DNA from: Prevotella sp. UBA2754
Lineage (GTDB): Bacteria > Bacteroidota > Bacteroidia > Bacteroidales > Bacteroidaceae
DNA: 56,633 nucleotides
NCBI GenBank assembly: GCA_002353295.1
Contig: DEJG01000009.1
Span: forward strand, 482-57,114
Direction: 5' to 3'
Shown here one piece after another: positions 16,257 through 25,123 of the stretch (position 1 is the stretch's first letter; every line of letters begins with the position of its first letter). The notes beneath the pieces are model-generated. The model saw only the letters and a list, made by a program, of their open reading frames with translations. It was not told the DNA's origin and made no database searches. The position numbers and the translations under genes were made by a program.

Positions 16257-17627
16257 TTATTGTTTGTTTTCTCTTAATTTCAATTCATAGGGAGCACCCA
16301 GTTCTCGAATACGAGTGGTTATCCAACCGTCGGCAACGGTTCCCCCCATGTCGTGACCACCGGAATCGATGTACAGATTGGCAGTGTCAACACCTTGCGG
16401 GACTGCGATACACAGTTCTGCCCAACCAAACAGTGGACAGGCCTGAGGAACAAACGTATAGCGGGGCGACAATCTGCCCTGCTCCACTTTCGGACGCACA
16501 TCCATTCGTCCCTGCATCATGCCCGCAGGAATGGTAAGCTGCATGCCTGGCAGCGAAATCAACGACAAGCGGTCGTAACAGGCATTCATCAACTTTTTGC
16601 TTTTGCGCACTATCGGGCTTTTCTCGCCACGGACGATAAACTCGTAACGCGACTCATTCCCCATAAAGTCGCGAAGGATATAGCACAACTGGTAAGGTCG
16701 TTCTTCTGAAAAATCGACCACCCCACCCTGCTCGTCAGCTTGCAGAATGGGCAGTGTGACACCTTCCGGAATATAGGAACGCATATACCACGTCTTGTTA
16801 TGCAACCAGTGGTCGTAGTCGCCCCATGCATTCACCTGTCGGTTACTATAAACAGGAATGCGGTTCACGTTTGAATGAAAGACCTCTTTGTCGTCTACCA
16901 TCAATATGGTTTCGCGAATACCATAATGATTATATACTCCCTGCATATAGTCATCAGCCCAAAGCGCAAAACCCACTTTTCCCCAGGCTGTATAATCCGG
17001 ACAAGCGGAAAGGCCAAAAGTTTGTTTCGAAGCTCCACCATTAAAAACCCCTTCCCCTTCAATAGGACAAGCCATCACACTATGTGCCTGAGGAGCCACG
17101 GAGTCGTTGACGAACGGAGCAAGAAAATCCAACGGGTCCATCATATCCCAGGTCTTCGTATCATGAATCTCCAGATGCAAATGAGGGCCAGTGCTATGGC
17201 CTGTATTACCGCTCAAGGCGATGAGCTGTCCCTGCGAAACCGGTAGATCGATAGCAGAAAAACGAAGGTCGATTTTCTCATCATGTTTTCCCGTTCGATG
17301 CACCAACCGCTCCAATCTTGGGGAGAATCGCTTCAAATGGCAATAGATACTGGTATATCCTTCAGGGTGAGTGACATAGACTGCATTACCAAAGCCGTCG
17401 ATACCAACGGTCAGACGACTCACATATCCATCACCAATAGAATAGATATGTTTCCCCTCCATATTATCGGTTTTTATGTCTAGTCCACCATGAAAGTGGT
17501 TAGGACGGGGCTCACCAAAATTACCCGCCAGCGTAATCTGATAATCCACTGGCGAGTAATATTGCACATGCGCTTGTGCACCAACGGCTAATAGCCAACA
17601 ACCTATTGATAACAGTCCTCTTAGCAT
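16257..17627 (-). CDS. Secreted M23-family metallopeptidase
   Basis: A signal peptide (MLRGLLSIGCWLLAVGAQA) precedes a LytM/M23 domain with the zinc motif HFHGGLDIKT (first His and Asp) and the paired motif TGPHLHLEIHD about 110 residues later. The 456-residue length includes a C-terminal beta-rich region I do not recognise. The family cleaves peptidoglycan cross-links in the periplasm. The motifs are complete, so it is probably an active endopeptidase. It overlaps nadC by seven bases. Confidence 0.88.
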   Translation of the reverse strand: MLRGLLSIGCWLLAVGAQAHVQYYSPVDYQITLAGNFGEPRPNHFHGGLDIKTDNMEGKHIYSIGDGYVSRLTVGIDGFGNAVYVTHPEGYTSIYCHLKRFSPRLERLVHRTGKHDEKIDLRFSAIDLPVSQGQLIALSGNTGHSTGPHLHLEIHDTKTWDMMDPLDFLAPFVNDSVAPQAHSVMACPIEGEGVFNGGASKQTFGLSACPDYTAWGKVGFALWADDYMQGVYNHYGIRETILMVDDKEVFHSNVNRIPVYSNRQVNAWGDYDHWLHNKTWYMRSYIPEGVTLPILQADEQGGVVDFSEERPYQLCYILRDFMGNESRYEFIVRGEKSPIVRKSKKLMNACYDRLSLISLPGMQLTIPAGMMQGRMDVRPKVEQGRLSPRYTFVPQACPLFGWAELCIAVPQGVDTANLYIDSGGHDMGGTVADGWITTRIRELGAPYELKLRENKQ

Positions 17628-18469
17628 GCCTTGAAACTCATATCGAGTCCTTTAACCGAGTGGGTCAATGCGCCTACTGAGATAAAGTCGACGCCTTGCT
17701 CGGCATAGTCACGAATGGTATCGAAGGTAATGCCTCCACTCGACTCTGTCTCATAACGGCCGGCGATGATGTCAACGGCTTTCTTTGTATCGGGTACGGA
17801 GAAATTGTCAAGCATGATACGGTCGACACCTCCATGATCCAACACTTGTTGCAACTCATCGAATGAGCGCACCTCTATTTCTATCTTCAGGTCAAGTCCC
17901 TTCTCTTTCAGATACTGGTGGCAACGATCAATGGCATTGACGATACCTCCTGCGAAATCCACATGATTGTCTTTCAGCAGTATCATATCAAACAATCCGA
18001 TACGATGGTTCACACCACCGCCAATCTTCACTGCCTGTTTCTCCAACATACGCATGCCAGGGGTTGTCTTACGAGTATCCAACACACGGGTGTGGGTGCC
18101 CTTCAGTCGCTCTACATAGCGGTTGGTCATGGTGGCGATTCCACTCATGCGCTGCATGATGTTCAGCATCAGGCGTTCCGTTTGTAATAACGAGCGTACA
18201 CGCCCAGAAACTATCATTGCTATATCACCTTTCTTCACCTTGGCACCATCCTGCATCAATACTTCTACCTGCATTTCTGGATCAAAACGGCGGAACACTT
18301 CTCGGGCCACTTCCACACCAGCCAGGATACCGTCTTCCTTAATCAACAGGTGTGATTTTCCCATCGCATCTTCTGGAATACAACATAAAGTGGTGTGATC
18401 GCCATCACCGATATCCTCTGCAAACGAGAGGTCTATCAATCGGTCAACTAATTCTTCTACACTTAACAT
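17621..18469 (-). CDS. nadC: Nicotinate-nucleotide pyrophosphorylase
   Basis: NadC converts quinolinate and PRPP to nicotinate mononucleotide in NAD synthesis. I place the start at 18469 (MLSVEELVDRLIDLSFAEDI) because it lies just past the cstA stop codon and matches the family; the longer frame runs into cstA. The 282-residue protein has GDHTTLCCIP, the RMSGIATMT segment, and LDTRKTTPGMRMLEKQAVKI with GGGVNHR. Neighbouring nadA or nadB is absent from the window. Confidence 0.95.
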   Translation of the reverse strand: MLSVEELVDRLIDLSFAEDIGDGDHTTLCCIPEDAMGKSHLLIKEDGILAGVEVAREVFRRFDPEMQVEVLMQDGAKVKKGDIAMIVSGRVRSLLQTERLMLNIMQRMSGIATMTNRYVERLKGTHTRVLDTRKTTPGMRMLEKQAVKIGGGVNHRIGLFDMILLKDNHVDFAGGIVNAIDRCHQYLKEKGLDLKIEIEVRSFDELQQVLDHGGVDRIMLDNFSVPDTKKAVDIIAGRYETESSGGITFDTIRDYAEQGVDFISVGALTHSVKGLDMSFKAC

Positions 18470-18473
18470 AAGC

Positions 18474-19946
18474 TTAATTATTTTGATGATTTTTCTGATA
18501 TTTACGATACCACACACAGAACCATGTCAAAGAAACCACAACTGTGCAGCAGGCAATGATATAGGAAATTGTTGCGGAGAAACTGAATATCTGCTCTGAG
18601 AAGAGGAAAGTGAAACATACTGCCGTCATAAACAGCGCAGGAATGAGGGTAATAATGTAAGGTTTCTTCTGTTGTACGAAATAAACAGTGATAGCCCATA
18701 ACATGAAGACGGACAACGTTTGGTTAGACCAACCGAACCAACTCCAAATCAAGTTAAATCCTTCTTTATCAGATATTTGCCAAACGAGCAATGACATCAC
18801 AACTGCAAACAACGGAACACAAACTATCAAACGGTTTTTGATGCTGTGCTGTTCAAAGTTGATGAAGTCGGCTATAATCAAACGAGCTGAACGCAAGGCC
18901 GTATCTCCACTCGTGATAGGTGCTGCCACAACCCCCAACAAAGCCAGAATACCACCGAAGAGACCCAGCCAGTCGTTACAGATCAAGTTAACCACAGAAG
19001 GGGCATCACCTACAGCTGCAGCTCCACCGGCAATCTGCTCGTATCCCGGTGTAGGATTATCGTAGAAGAAATACATAGCCACCGTTGCCCATATCAGAGC
19101 CACTACGCCCTCCGTAATCATAGCACCATAGAAAATGGGGCGTCCCTGCTTCTCGTGCTTCATGCAACGAGCCATCAACGGACTCTGCGTAGCATGAAAG
19201 CCACTGATAGCACCACAGGCTATCGTAATAAACAAAGCCGGGAAAATATTTTTAGGAGTCAATGCCGGAACACTCAGGCCTTCCCATATTTCTGGGATAT
19301 TGGGCATCTTCACAAACAGCATAATCAACAAGGCAGCTGCCATAAATAATAAGGAGAAAGCAAAGACTGGATAAATCTTACCGATGATCTTATCGATAGG
19401 CAGCATCGTGGCTACAATATAATAGATAAAAATAACGACTATCCAAAATGTGTATTGTCCTGCACTTTCCACGACTGCAGCTGGTTCCCACATGTCTCCC
19501 AATATCTTGGCAGGACTGAACACAAATACCGCACCCACCATCATCAACAAGAATACGGAGAATATCAACATGACGTTCTTAGTAGTCTTACCCAAATAGG
19601 CGCCTATCAGTTCAGGCTGGTTTGCACCACCATGACGAACAGAGAGCATACCACTCAAATAATCATGCACAGAACCGGCAAAAACACATCCCAGCACAAT
19701 CCACAGATAGGCAGCAGGACCAAACTTAGCACCCATAATCGCACCAAATATAGGACCCGTTCCTGCGATATTCAGAAATTGAATCATGAAAATTTTCCAG
19801 GGAGGAAGAACGATAAAGTCCACACCATCTGCCTTTGCAATAGCTGGTGTTTCACGATTGTCTGGCCCGAACACACGTTCTACGAAACTTCCATAAACAA
19901 AATAGCCAATCACAAGGGCTATTAAACAAATTGAAAATGATATCAT
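18474..19946 (-). CDS. cstA: CstA-family carbon starvation protein (peptide/pyruvate transporter)
   Basis: The 490-residue integral membrane protein has about 13-14 hydrophobic helices and the CstA signatures DGVDFIVLPPWKIFMIQFLN, IAGTGPIFGAIMGAKFGP and CGAISGFHATQSPLMARCM. Members import peptides or pyruvate under carbon limitation. The protein is shorter than the ~700 residues of E. coli CstA, as is normal for the short Bacteroidetes form. A TAACTTTG box lies 26 bases upstream. Confidence 0.9.
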   Translation of the reverse strand: MISFSICLIALVIGYFVYGSFVERVFGPDNRETPAIAKADGVDFIVLPPWKIFMIQFLNIAGTGPIFGAIMGAKFGPAAYLWIVLGCVFAGSVHDYLSGMLSVRHGGANQPELIGAYLGKTTKNVMLIFSVFLLMMVGAVFVFSPAKILGDMWEPAAVVESAGQYTFWIVVIFIYYIVATMLPIDKIIGKIYPVFAFSLLFMAAALLIMLFVKMPNIPEIWEGLSVPALTPKNIFPALFITIACGAISGFHATQSPLMARCMKHEKQGRPIFYGAMITEGVVALIWATVAMYFFYDNPTPGYEQIAGGAAAVGDAPSVVNLICNDWLGLFGGILALLGVVAAPITSGDTALRSARLIIADFINFEQHSIKNRLIVCVPLFAVVMSLLVWQISDKEGFNLIWSWFGWSNQTLSVFMLWAITVYFVQQKKPYIITLIPALFMTAVCFTFLFSEQIFSFSATISYIIACCTVVVSLTWFCVWYRKYQKNHQNN

Positions 19947-19972
19947 TTTTACTTGAACTTTAAAACTTCCTG

Positions 19973-19980
19973 CAAAGTTA
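19973..19980 (-). promoter_or_regulatory. Promoter -7 box for cstA
   Basis: TAACTTTG on the minus strand, 26 bases before cstA and divergent from the glycosidase promoter. Confidence 0.55.
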
Positions 19981-20023
19981 ATAAATAATTAATAATTGTG
20001 AATTGAGAATTGAGTTTTTTTTG

Positions 20024-20031
20024 TAATTTTG
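20024..20031 (+). promoter_or_regulatory. Promoter -7 box for the GHL10-like gene
   Basis: TAATTTTG ends only eight bases before the ATG at 20040, implying a nearly leaderless transcript. The sequence just upstream contains the AATTGAGAATTGAG type of short repeat. Confidence 0.6.
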
Positions 20032-20039
20032 CAACCGAA

Positions 20040-21701
20040 ATGAAACGATTAACATTATTTTATATAGTTTTTGTGTGTTTTGCCACTCTACTTGTGGCTC
20101 AACCCAAACAAGAATTGCGTGCAGTATGGCTGACAACATTAGAAGGTTTGGACTGGCCATCTACGAAAGGTACATCTCATGCCGTTGAAGAGAAACAGAA
20201 AAAAGAGTTATGTCGCATCTTTGACCAATTGAAGCATGCCAATGTCAACACTATTCTTTTTCAGGCCCGTATTCGTGGAACCGTGACCTACCCTTCACAT
20301 ATCGAGCCATGGGATGGGTGTATCAGCGGACAGTTCAACACTGCCCCTCACTATGACCCTCTGCAATTTGCTATTGACGAGGCTCACAAACGTGGCATGG
20401 AACTGCATGCATGGGTAGTAACGGTGCCTGCAGGCAAATGGAACACCAGCTATGGAGCCAAACAACTCCGAAAGAAATTTCCAACACTAATGCGTCGTGC
20501 AGGTGAGGATGCGGTAATGAATCCAGAAGACCCACGTACGGCTGATTATATTGCCTCCATCTGTGAGGAAATTGCCCGCCGTTACGATGTTGACGGCATT
20601 CATCTCGACTATATCCGCTATCACGAATCATGGAAGCATAGCGGCAGCCGACAGCAGGCTCGCGAGAACATCACTAACATCGTGCGAGCTATCCACCAGA
20701 AAGTCAAAGGTTTAAAACCATGGGTTAAACTAAGTTGTTCCCCTCTCGGTAAGTTTGACGACCTAACTCGCTACCCCAGTGGAGGATGGAATGCTTACAA
20801 TAAAGTATGTCAGGACGCGCAGGGGTGGCTTCGCGATGGACTGATGGATCAGCTCTATCCGATGATGTATTACGATGGGCGCCATTACTATCCCTTTGCC
20901 GCAGATTGGAGTGAAAATCGCTATGGACGCGAGATTGCAGCCGGCCTAGGTATCTATCGTCTTATTCGCAGTGAAGGAAACTGGTCACTGGATGCCATCA
21001 AACGACAGATGTATGTGGCTCGCCAACTGGGCCTCGGCCATTGCTATTTCCGGAGTCGTTTTCTAACAGACAACACCAAGGGACTATACGATTTCGTTTG
21101 TGAATTCGACAACTATCCAGCTGTTGTACCACCCATGCTGACACATCAACCAGCTCCAACTGCTCCATTCCTGCAAGTGGAGCGTACCACACAAGGCGAC
21201 AATCTTAGTTGGAACGGAGCCCAGGACAATAGTGATGGCGACTATCTGACTTATAATGTGTACGCATCTACAACCCTACCGGTAGACATTAATGATGGGC
21301 GCAATCTCATCGCTACACGTCAGATGCAACAGCAGCTTTCTGTCCGCAGAAATGTCAATGACACACCACTCTATTATGCGGTGACAGCCGTCAATCGCTA
21401 TGGTCTGGAGAGTACCCCATCAGGCAACACTCATCTCCCATCCTTATCCGCACGTCACCCTAAAAACGACACCGAGCATCTTCTACCCAACGATGGGTAT
21501 TCATTACAGTTACCCGATGCCTCTCAACTTCCACCTCAGACATCTCTATTCTACATTTATTCCATGCAAGGCAACTTAGTTACCAAACGTCCTTTCGGTA
21601 AGGTTGTTTCGGTAGTTGGGATACCCCAAGGAGTATACGAGTTACGCAGCTACAACACCGATGGTACTACCCATCATATCGGCTATTTCCTCATTAAATA
21701 A
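20040..21701 (+). CDS. Secreted GHL10/DUF187-family glycoside hydrolase-like protein
   Basis: I start the gene at 20040 (MKRLTLFYIVFVCFATLLVA), which gives a clean signal peptide; the ten codons upstream lie over the promoter box. The 553-residue product opens its mature part with KQELRAVWLTTLEGLDWPST, a GHL10 hallmark, followed by NTILFQARIRG and DGIHLDYIRYH with acidic candidates for catalysis. A fibronectin-III-like region (~370-460) and a C terminus resembling a type IX sorting domain (YIYSMQGNL ... GVYELRSYN) follow. It probably cleaves a polysaccharide outside the inner membrane. The substrate is unknown. Confidence 0.85.
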   Translation: MKRLTLFYIVFVCFATLLVAQPKQELRAVWLTTLEGLDWPSTKGTSHAVEEKQKKELCRIFDQLKHANVNTILFQARIRGTVTYPSHIEPWDGCISGQFNTAPHYDPLQFAIDEAHKRGMELHAWVVTVPAGKWNTSYGAKQLRKKFPTLMRRAGEDAVMNPEDPRTADYIASICEEIARRYDVDGIHLDYIRYHESWKHSGSRQQARENITNIVRAIHQKVKGLKPWVKLSCSPLGKFDDLTRYPSGGWNAYNKVCQDAQGWLRDGLMDQLYPMMYYDGRHYYPFAADWSENRYGREIAAGLGIYRLIRSEGNWSLDAIKRQMYVARQLGLGHCYFRSRFLTDNTKGLYDFVCEFDNYPAVVPPMLTHQPAPTAPFLQVERTTQGDNLSWNGAQDNSDGDYLTYNVYASTTLPVDINDGRNLIATRQMQQQLSVRRNVNDTPLYYAVTAVNRYGLESTPSGNTHLPSLSARHPKNDTEHLLPNDGYSLQLPDASQLPPQTSLFYIYSMQGNLVTKRPFGKVVSVVGIPQGVYELRSYNTDGTTHHIGYFLIK

Positions 21702-22367
21702 ATGCAACAATACTCCACCTACATCTTTGATTTAGACGGCACGTTGCTCGATACTTTACAAGATCTAGCAGATGCTGTCAATTATGCTTTGCGCTATCAT
21801 GGTATGCCGGAACATTGCATTGACGATATTCGGGAGTATGTGGGCAACGGAGTACGCTTGTTGATGAAACGCGCCGTTCCTCAAGACACTTCAATATCTG
21901 ATTTTGAAGCAACCTATGCCACATTCCGCCAATACTACATGCAACATGCACTCGACACTACTCGCCCTTATGAAGGCATCCCTGAATTGTTGAACAAGCT
22001 CAAACAACGTGGCTGTCAGCTGGCCGTTGTCAGCAACAAAATGATGGCAGCCACTCAGGAACTAGTTGCTCATTTCTTCCCTCAAATTGATGTAGCCATT
22101 GGAGAACACGAAGAAAATGGTATCCGCAAGAAACCCGCCCCCGACACCGTTTTCGAAGCTCTTCGACAATTACAACTTATTAGGCACCCATTATCTGAAA
22201 GGCTAGGCACTGTATACATCGGTGACAGCGACGTAGACATCGAGACCGCCCGCAATGCTCACCTTCCTTGCATCAGTGTACTATGGGGATTCCGCAGTCA
22301 CCAGTTTCTCCTGTCACATGGGGCTACGACTTTCATCTATCATCCTGCTGATTTGCTGGACTTTTAA
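21702..22367 (+). CDS. HAD-family phosphatase (phosphoglycolate phosphatase-like)
   Basis: The 221-residue cytoplasmic protein has HAD motif I DLDGTLLDT, motif II in AVVSNKM, a motif III lysine in RKKPAPDTV, and motif IV GDSDVDIETARNA. The cap region resembles Gph/PgmB-type enzymes. Its ATG follows the previous stop codon without a gap, so translation is probably coupled. The exact substrate cannot be assigned. Confidence 0.87.
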   Translation: MQQYSTYIFDLDGTLLDTLQDLADAVNYALRYHGMPEHCIDDIREYVGNGVRLLMKRAVPQDTSISDFEATYATFRQYYMQHALDTTRPYEGIPELLNKLKQRGCQLAVVSNKMMAATQELVAHFFPQIDVAIGEHEENGIRKKPAPDTVFEALRQLQLIRHPLSERLGTVYIGDSDVDIETARNAHLPCISVLWGFRSHQFLLSHGATTFIYHPADLLDF

Positions 22368-22514
22368 GTAAACCTTTCAACAACTTTATTGACTGCGCTC
22401 AAAAAGTCAAGCCCTTTCTATCCAATTATATTGCGTTTTCGTAGAAAAGACATGACAGGCAATCGGAATTATCAGAAATCCAAAGAATACTGATTGATTA
22501 TAGTTATTTTTGTG

Positions 22515-22522
22515 TATCTTTG
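22515..22522 (+). promoter_or_regulatory. Promoter -7 box for pepD
   Basis: TATCTTTG lies 27 bases before the pepD start; a T-rich -33 region (TATTTTTG) precedes it. The 182-base gap 22368-22549 shows nothing else I can name. Confidence 0.6.
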
Positions 22523-22549
22523 CAACTGATTTTAATAGTGTAATCAACG

Positions 22550-23983
22550 ATGGAGAAAATTGACGCAAAACGAGTATTCGATATTTTCAAAGAACTGAAC
22601 CAGATTCCACGTCCTTCGCATCACGAAGAGAAAGTGGCTGATTTTCTTTGTCAGTTTGCAGAACGGTTAAACCTTGAATATGAACGTGACGCACAAAACT
22701 GTGTGGTGATTCGCAAGCCTGCGACAAAGGGGCATGAAGGTGCAGAACCAATTGTTCTTTTGAATCATATGGACATGGTCTGTGTGGGTATGGACGATCC
22801 ACTGAACACACCCATCGAGGCTTATACCGAAGGTAAATGGATGAAGGCTCATGGCACATCATTAGGTGCTGACAATGGCATCGGGCTGTCGATGGCTCTG
22901 GCAGTATTGGAGAGTAAGGACATTGTTCACCCTGCCTTGGAGGTGATGACAACAACTAACGAAGAGGATGGCATGTCTGGTGCTGCAAATCTGTCAACAG
23001 ACTTCCTGAAAGGAAGAAAAGTCATCAACATTGATTCAGAAGACTACAACACCATCACTACTGGGGCTGCAGGTGCCACACTACAATTTCATCGTATACC
23101 AATAAAGCGTAAGACTGCTCCTGGGGGTAAACGACGCTGGTACCGCATTCGGTTCGAAGGCGGACTGGGTGGTCACTCTGGTGTCGACATTAATAAAGGA
23201 CGCTGTTCGGCTGTTGTTCCCGTTTGGGCTATTCTTGCAGCTATCTATAACGAATACGACTTCGACGTTGCCTCGATTAATGTGGGTGAAGCAAATGCCT
23301 CTATAGCTTCTAAAGCCGAGGTAGTACTCACGATTCCATCTGGTGAAGGATCTGAATACGTGAAAGCGCAACAGGAGATGATGAATCAATGGCTGAACGA
23401 GGAGTATCCCAACGATACCCACATGTCATGTATTATAGAGAAATGCGAACCACAACCAACAGTCATCCCAAGATCGGCCTTCGAAGGACTGATGACTTGC
23501 TTGGAACAGATTCCGCAGGGAGTAGTGAAGATGAGCGAGACGATGAAAGATACCGTTGAGACTTCAAATAACGTAGGACGTATCGTGACGGAAGAAGACC
23601 ATATTCTCGTAACCACACATACGCGTAGTTTCATAGACAAAGACATGACCGAACTGGGTATGGATATCGCCAACGTATTCAAGGCTAGCGGTGCGAAATC
23701 TGAGATAATTATGTCGACCCCTGCATGGCAGGAGAATCAGCAGTCAGCTTTCCTTAGAATGACTTCAGACACATTCCATGATGTACTCGGATGGCGTCCC
23801 AAAATGGTAGCAATGCACTTCGTGCTGGAGGCTGGCTATTTTGTAGAGAAATATCCAGGGCTGCAAATGGTATGCATCGGTCCACGAATCGTAGAACCCC
23901 ACTCCACTAGTGAACGATTAGAATTGAAAACGGTTGATGACATCTGGCAAGTGGTGGTAGAAATGCTGCATAGACTTAGTTAA
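22550..23983 (+). CDS. pepD: Aminoacyl-histidine dipeptidase (peptidase D)
   Basis: The 477-residue cytoplasmic M20-family enzyme has IPRPSHHEEKV, LLNHMDMVCVG (metal ligand His/Asp), SLGADNGIGLSMALAVLE, TTNEEDGMSGAA (catalytic Glu pair) and a C-terminal IGPRIVEPHSTSE metal-binding His. It hydrolyses dipeptides such as Xaa-His. Length is typical of PepD. It is followed 14 bases later by a GNAT gene. Confidence 0.94.
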   Translation: MEKIDAKRVFDIFKELNQIPRPSHHEEKVADFLCQFAERLNLEYERDAQNCVVIRKPATKGHEGAEPIVLLNHMDMVCVGMDDPLNTPIEAYTEGKWMKAHGTSLGADNGIGLSMALAVLESKDIVHPALEVMTTTNEEDGMSGAANLSTDFLKGRKVINIDSEDYNTITTGAAGATLQFHRIPIKRKTAPGGKRRWYRIRFEGGLGGHSGVDINKGRCSAVVPVWAILAAIYNEYDFDVASINVGEANASIASKAEVVLTIPSGEGSEYVKAQQEMMNQWLNEEYPNDTHMSCIIEKCEPQPTVIPRSAFEGLMTCLEQIPQGVVKMSETMKDTVETSNNVGRIVTEEDHILVTTHTRSFIDKDMTELGMDIANVFKASGAKSEIIMSTPAWQENQQSAFLRMTSDTFHDVLGWRPKMVAMHFVLEAGYFVEKYPGLQMVCIGPRIVEPHSTSERLELKTVDDIWQVVVEMLHRLS

Positions 23984-23997
23984 AAATATTTTCAATC

Positions 23998-24462
23998 ATG
24001 ATTAGAAAAGCAGAGAAACGAGACATCGGGGGATTGATGAATTTGTTACATCAAGTGGATGCCGTACATCATAATATCCGCCCCGACCTGTTCAAGACAA
24101 ACACCACAAAATACAATGAGAATGAGTTAGAAGAACTCATAGATAACAGTAACAACCCTATCTTTGTTTTCGACGACAGCAACCAGATATTAGGACATGC
24201 CTTCTGTCAGGTGACAGAGGTCAAGAATCACCATCTGCTGCAGGATGCCAAGACACTATATATAGATGATATATGCGTAGACGTAGATGCTCGCGGCAAG
24301 CATGTGGGAAGCGCACTGTATGAATACGTGCGCGACTATGCCCGGCAGATAGGATGCTACAACATAACCCTCAACGTATGGGAGGGTAATGATGCAGCCA
24401 TCTGTTTCTACAAAAGCATGGGGATGCAGGTACAGAAAACAGGAATGGAGACCATCCTATAG
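23998..24462 (+). CDS. GNAT family N-acetyltransferase
   Basis: The 154-residue protein shows the GNAT fold with LYIDDICVDVDARGKHVGSA (acetyl-CoA loop) and YNITLNVWEGNDAAICFYKS near the C terminus. The start MIRKAEKRDIGGLMNLLHQV is typical. It is probably cotranscribed with pepD and overlaps the 3' end of the convergent PAP2 gene by six bases. The substrate is unknown. Confidence 0.85.
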   Translation: MIRKAEKRDIGGLMNLLHQVDAVHHNIRPDLFKTNTTKYNENELEELIDNSNNPIFVFDDSNQILGHAFCQVTEVKNHHLLQDAKTLYIDDICVDVDARGKHVGSALYEYVRDYARQIGCYNITLNVWEGNDAAICFYKSMGMQVQKTGMETIL

Positions 24463-25110
24463 ATAAACTCCGAAATAAGCCATAACAACGGCTATGAAGA
24501 ATATCAGTCCAAGGATGCAAATAGGCACATAACAGAGTCGAATGTCATATCGAGCAGGTGTCGTAATCCGACAATAAAGCATATGAACAAACCATCCGAC
24601 AAAGCCACCCCATATCAGTCCTACGGTGATGTCACCAGGATAATGAACACCTAAATATAGACGGGTGTAACAATTCGTGAGCGACCATCCAACTAGGAAA
24701 AAGGTGAGCATGCGCTGACGAATCAGCAACGAAAAGAATATAGCAATACTAAAAGTATTGGCGGCATGAGCCGAGAAGAACCCATACTTACCTCCCCGAT
24801 ACCCATTCACGACATCAACTAACGAACCTATCTCTGGATCGTGAGTAGGACGCCATCGGGCAACCAACGGTTTAACGATACCATCGTCAACAGCTCCTGC
24901 TAACAGGTAACAGAGACCAGCGGCAGCAAGTATCAAGCCTACAGCACGTACATTCTTATTAGCTTTTATCACGACAAAGAGGAGACCTAAATAAAGTGGA
25001 ATCCACGTCTTTGCATTAGTCAGTGTCAATATCAGACAATCCAGGAACCATGAGTCACTGCCATTCACCATCAGCAATAGCTGCTTGTCAAACTGTATGA
25101 TTTCTTCCAT
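24457..25110 (-). CDS. PAP2-family membrane phosphatase
   Basis: The 217-residue membrane protein carries the three PAP2 motifs: KPLVARWRP, FSAHAANTFS and LGVHYPGD. It is predicted to have about five or six helices. Relatives dephosphorylate undecaprenyl pyrophosphate or phosphatidylglycerol phosphate, or act in lipid A modification. Which of these applies is not visible. It is the last gene of the Bat operon, 13 bases after batDE. Confidence 0.88.
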   Translation of the reverse strand: MEEIIQFDKQLLLMVNGSDSWFLDCLILTLTNAKTWIPLYLGLLFVVIKANKNVRAVGLILAAAGLCYLLAGAVDDGIVKPLVARWRPTHDPEIGSLVDVVNGYRGGKYGFFSAHAANTFSIAIFFSLLIRQRMLTFFLVGWSLTNCYTRLYLGVHYPGDITVGLIWGGFVGWFVHMLYCRITTPARYDIRLCYVPICILGLIFFIAVVMAYFGVYL

Positions 25111-25123
25111 GATTACTATAATC

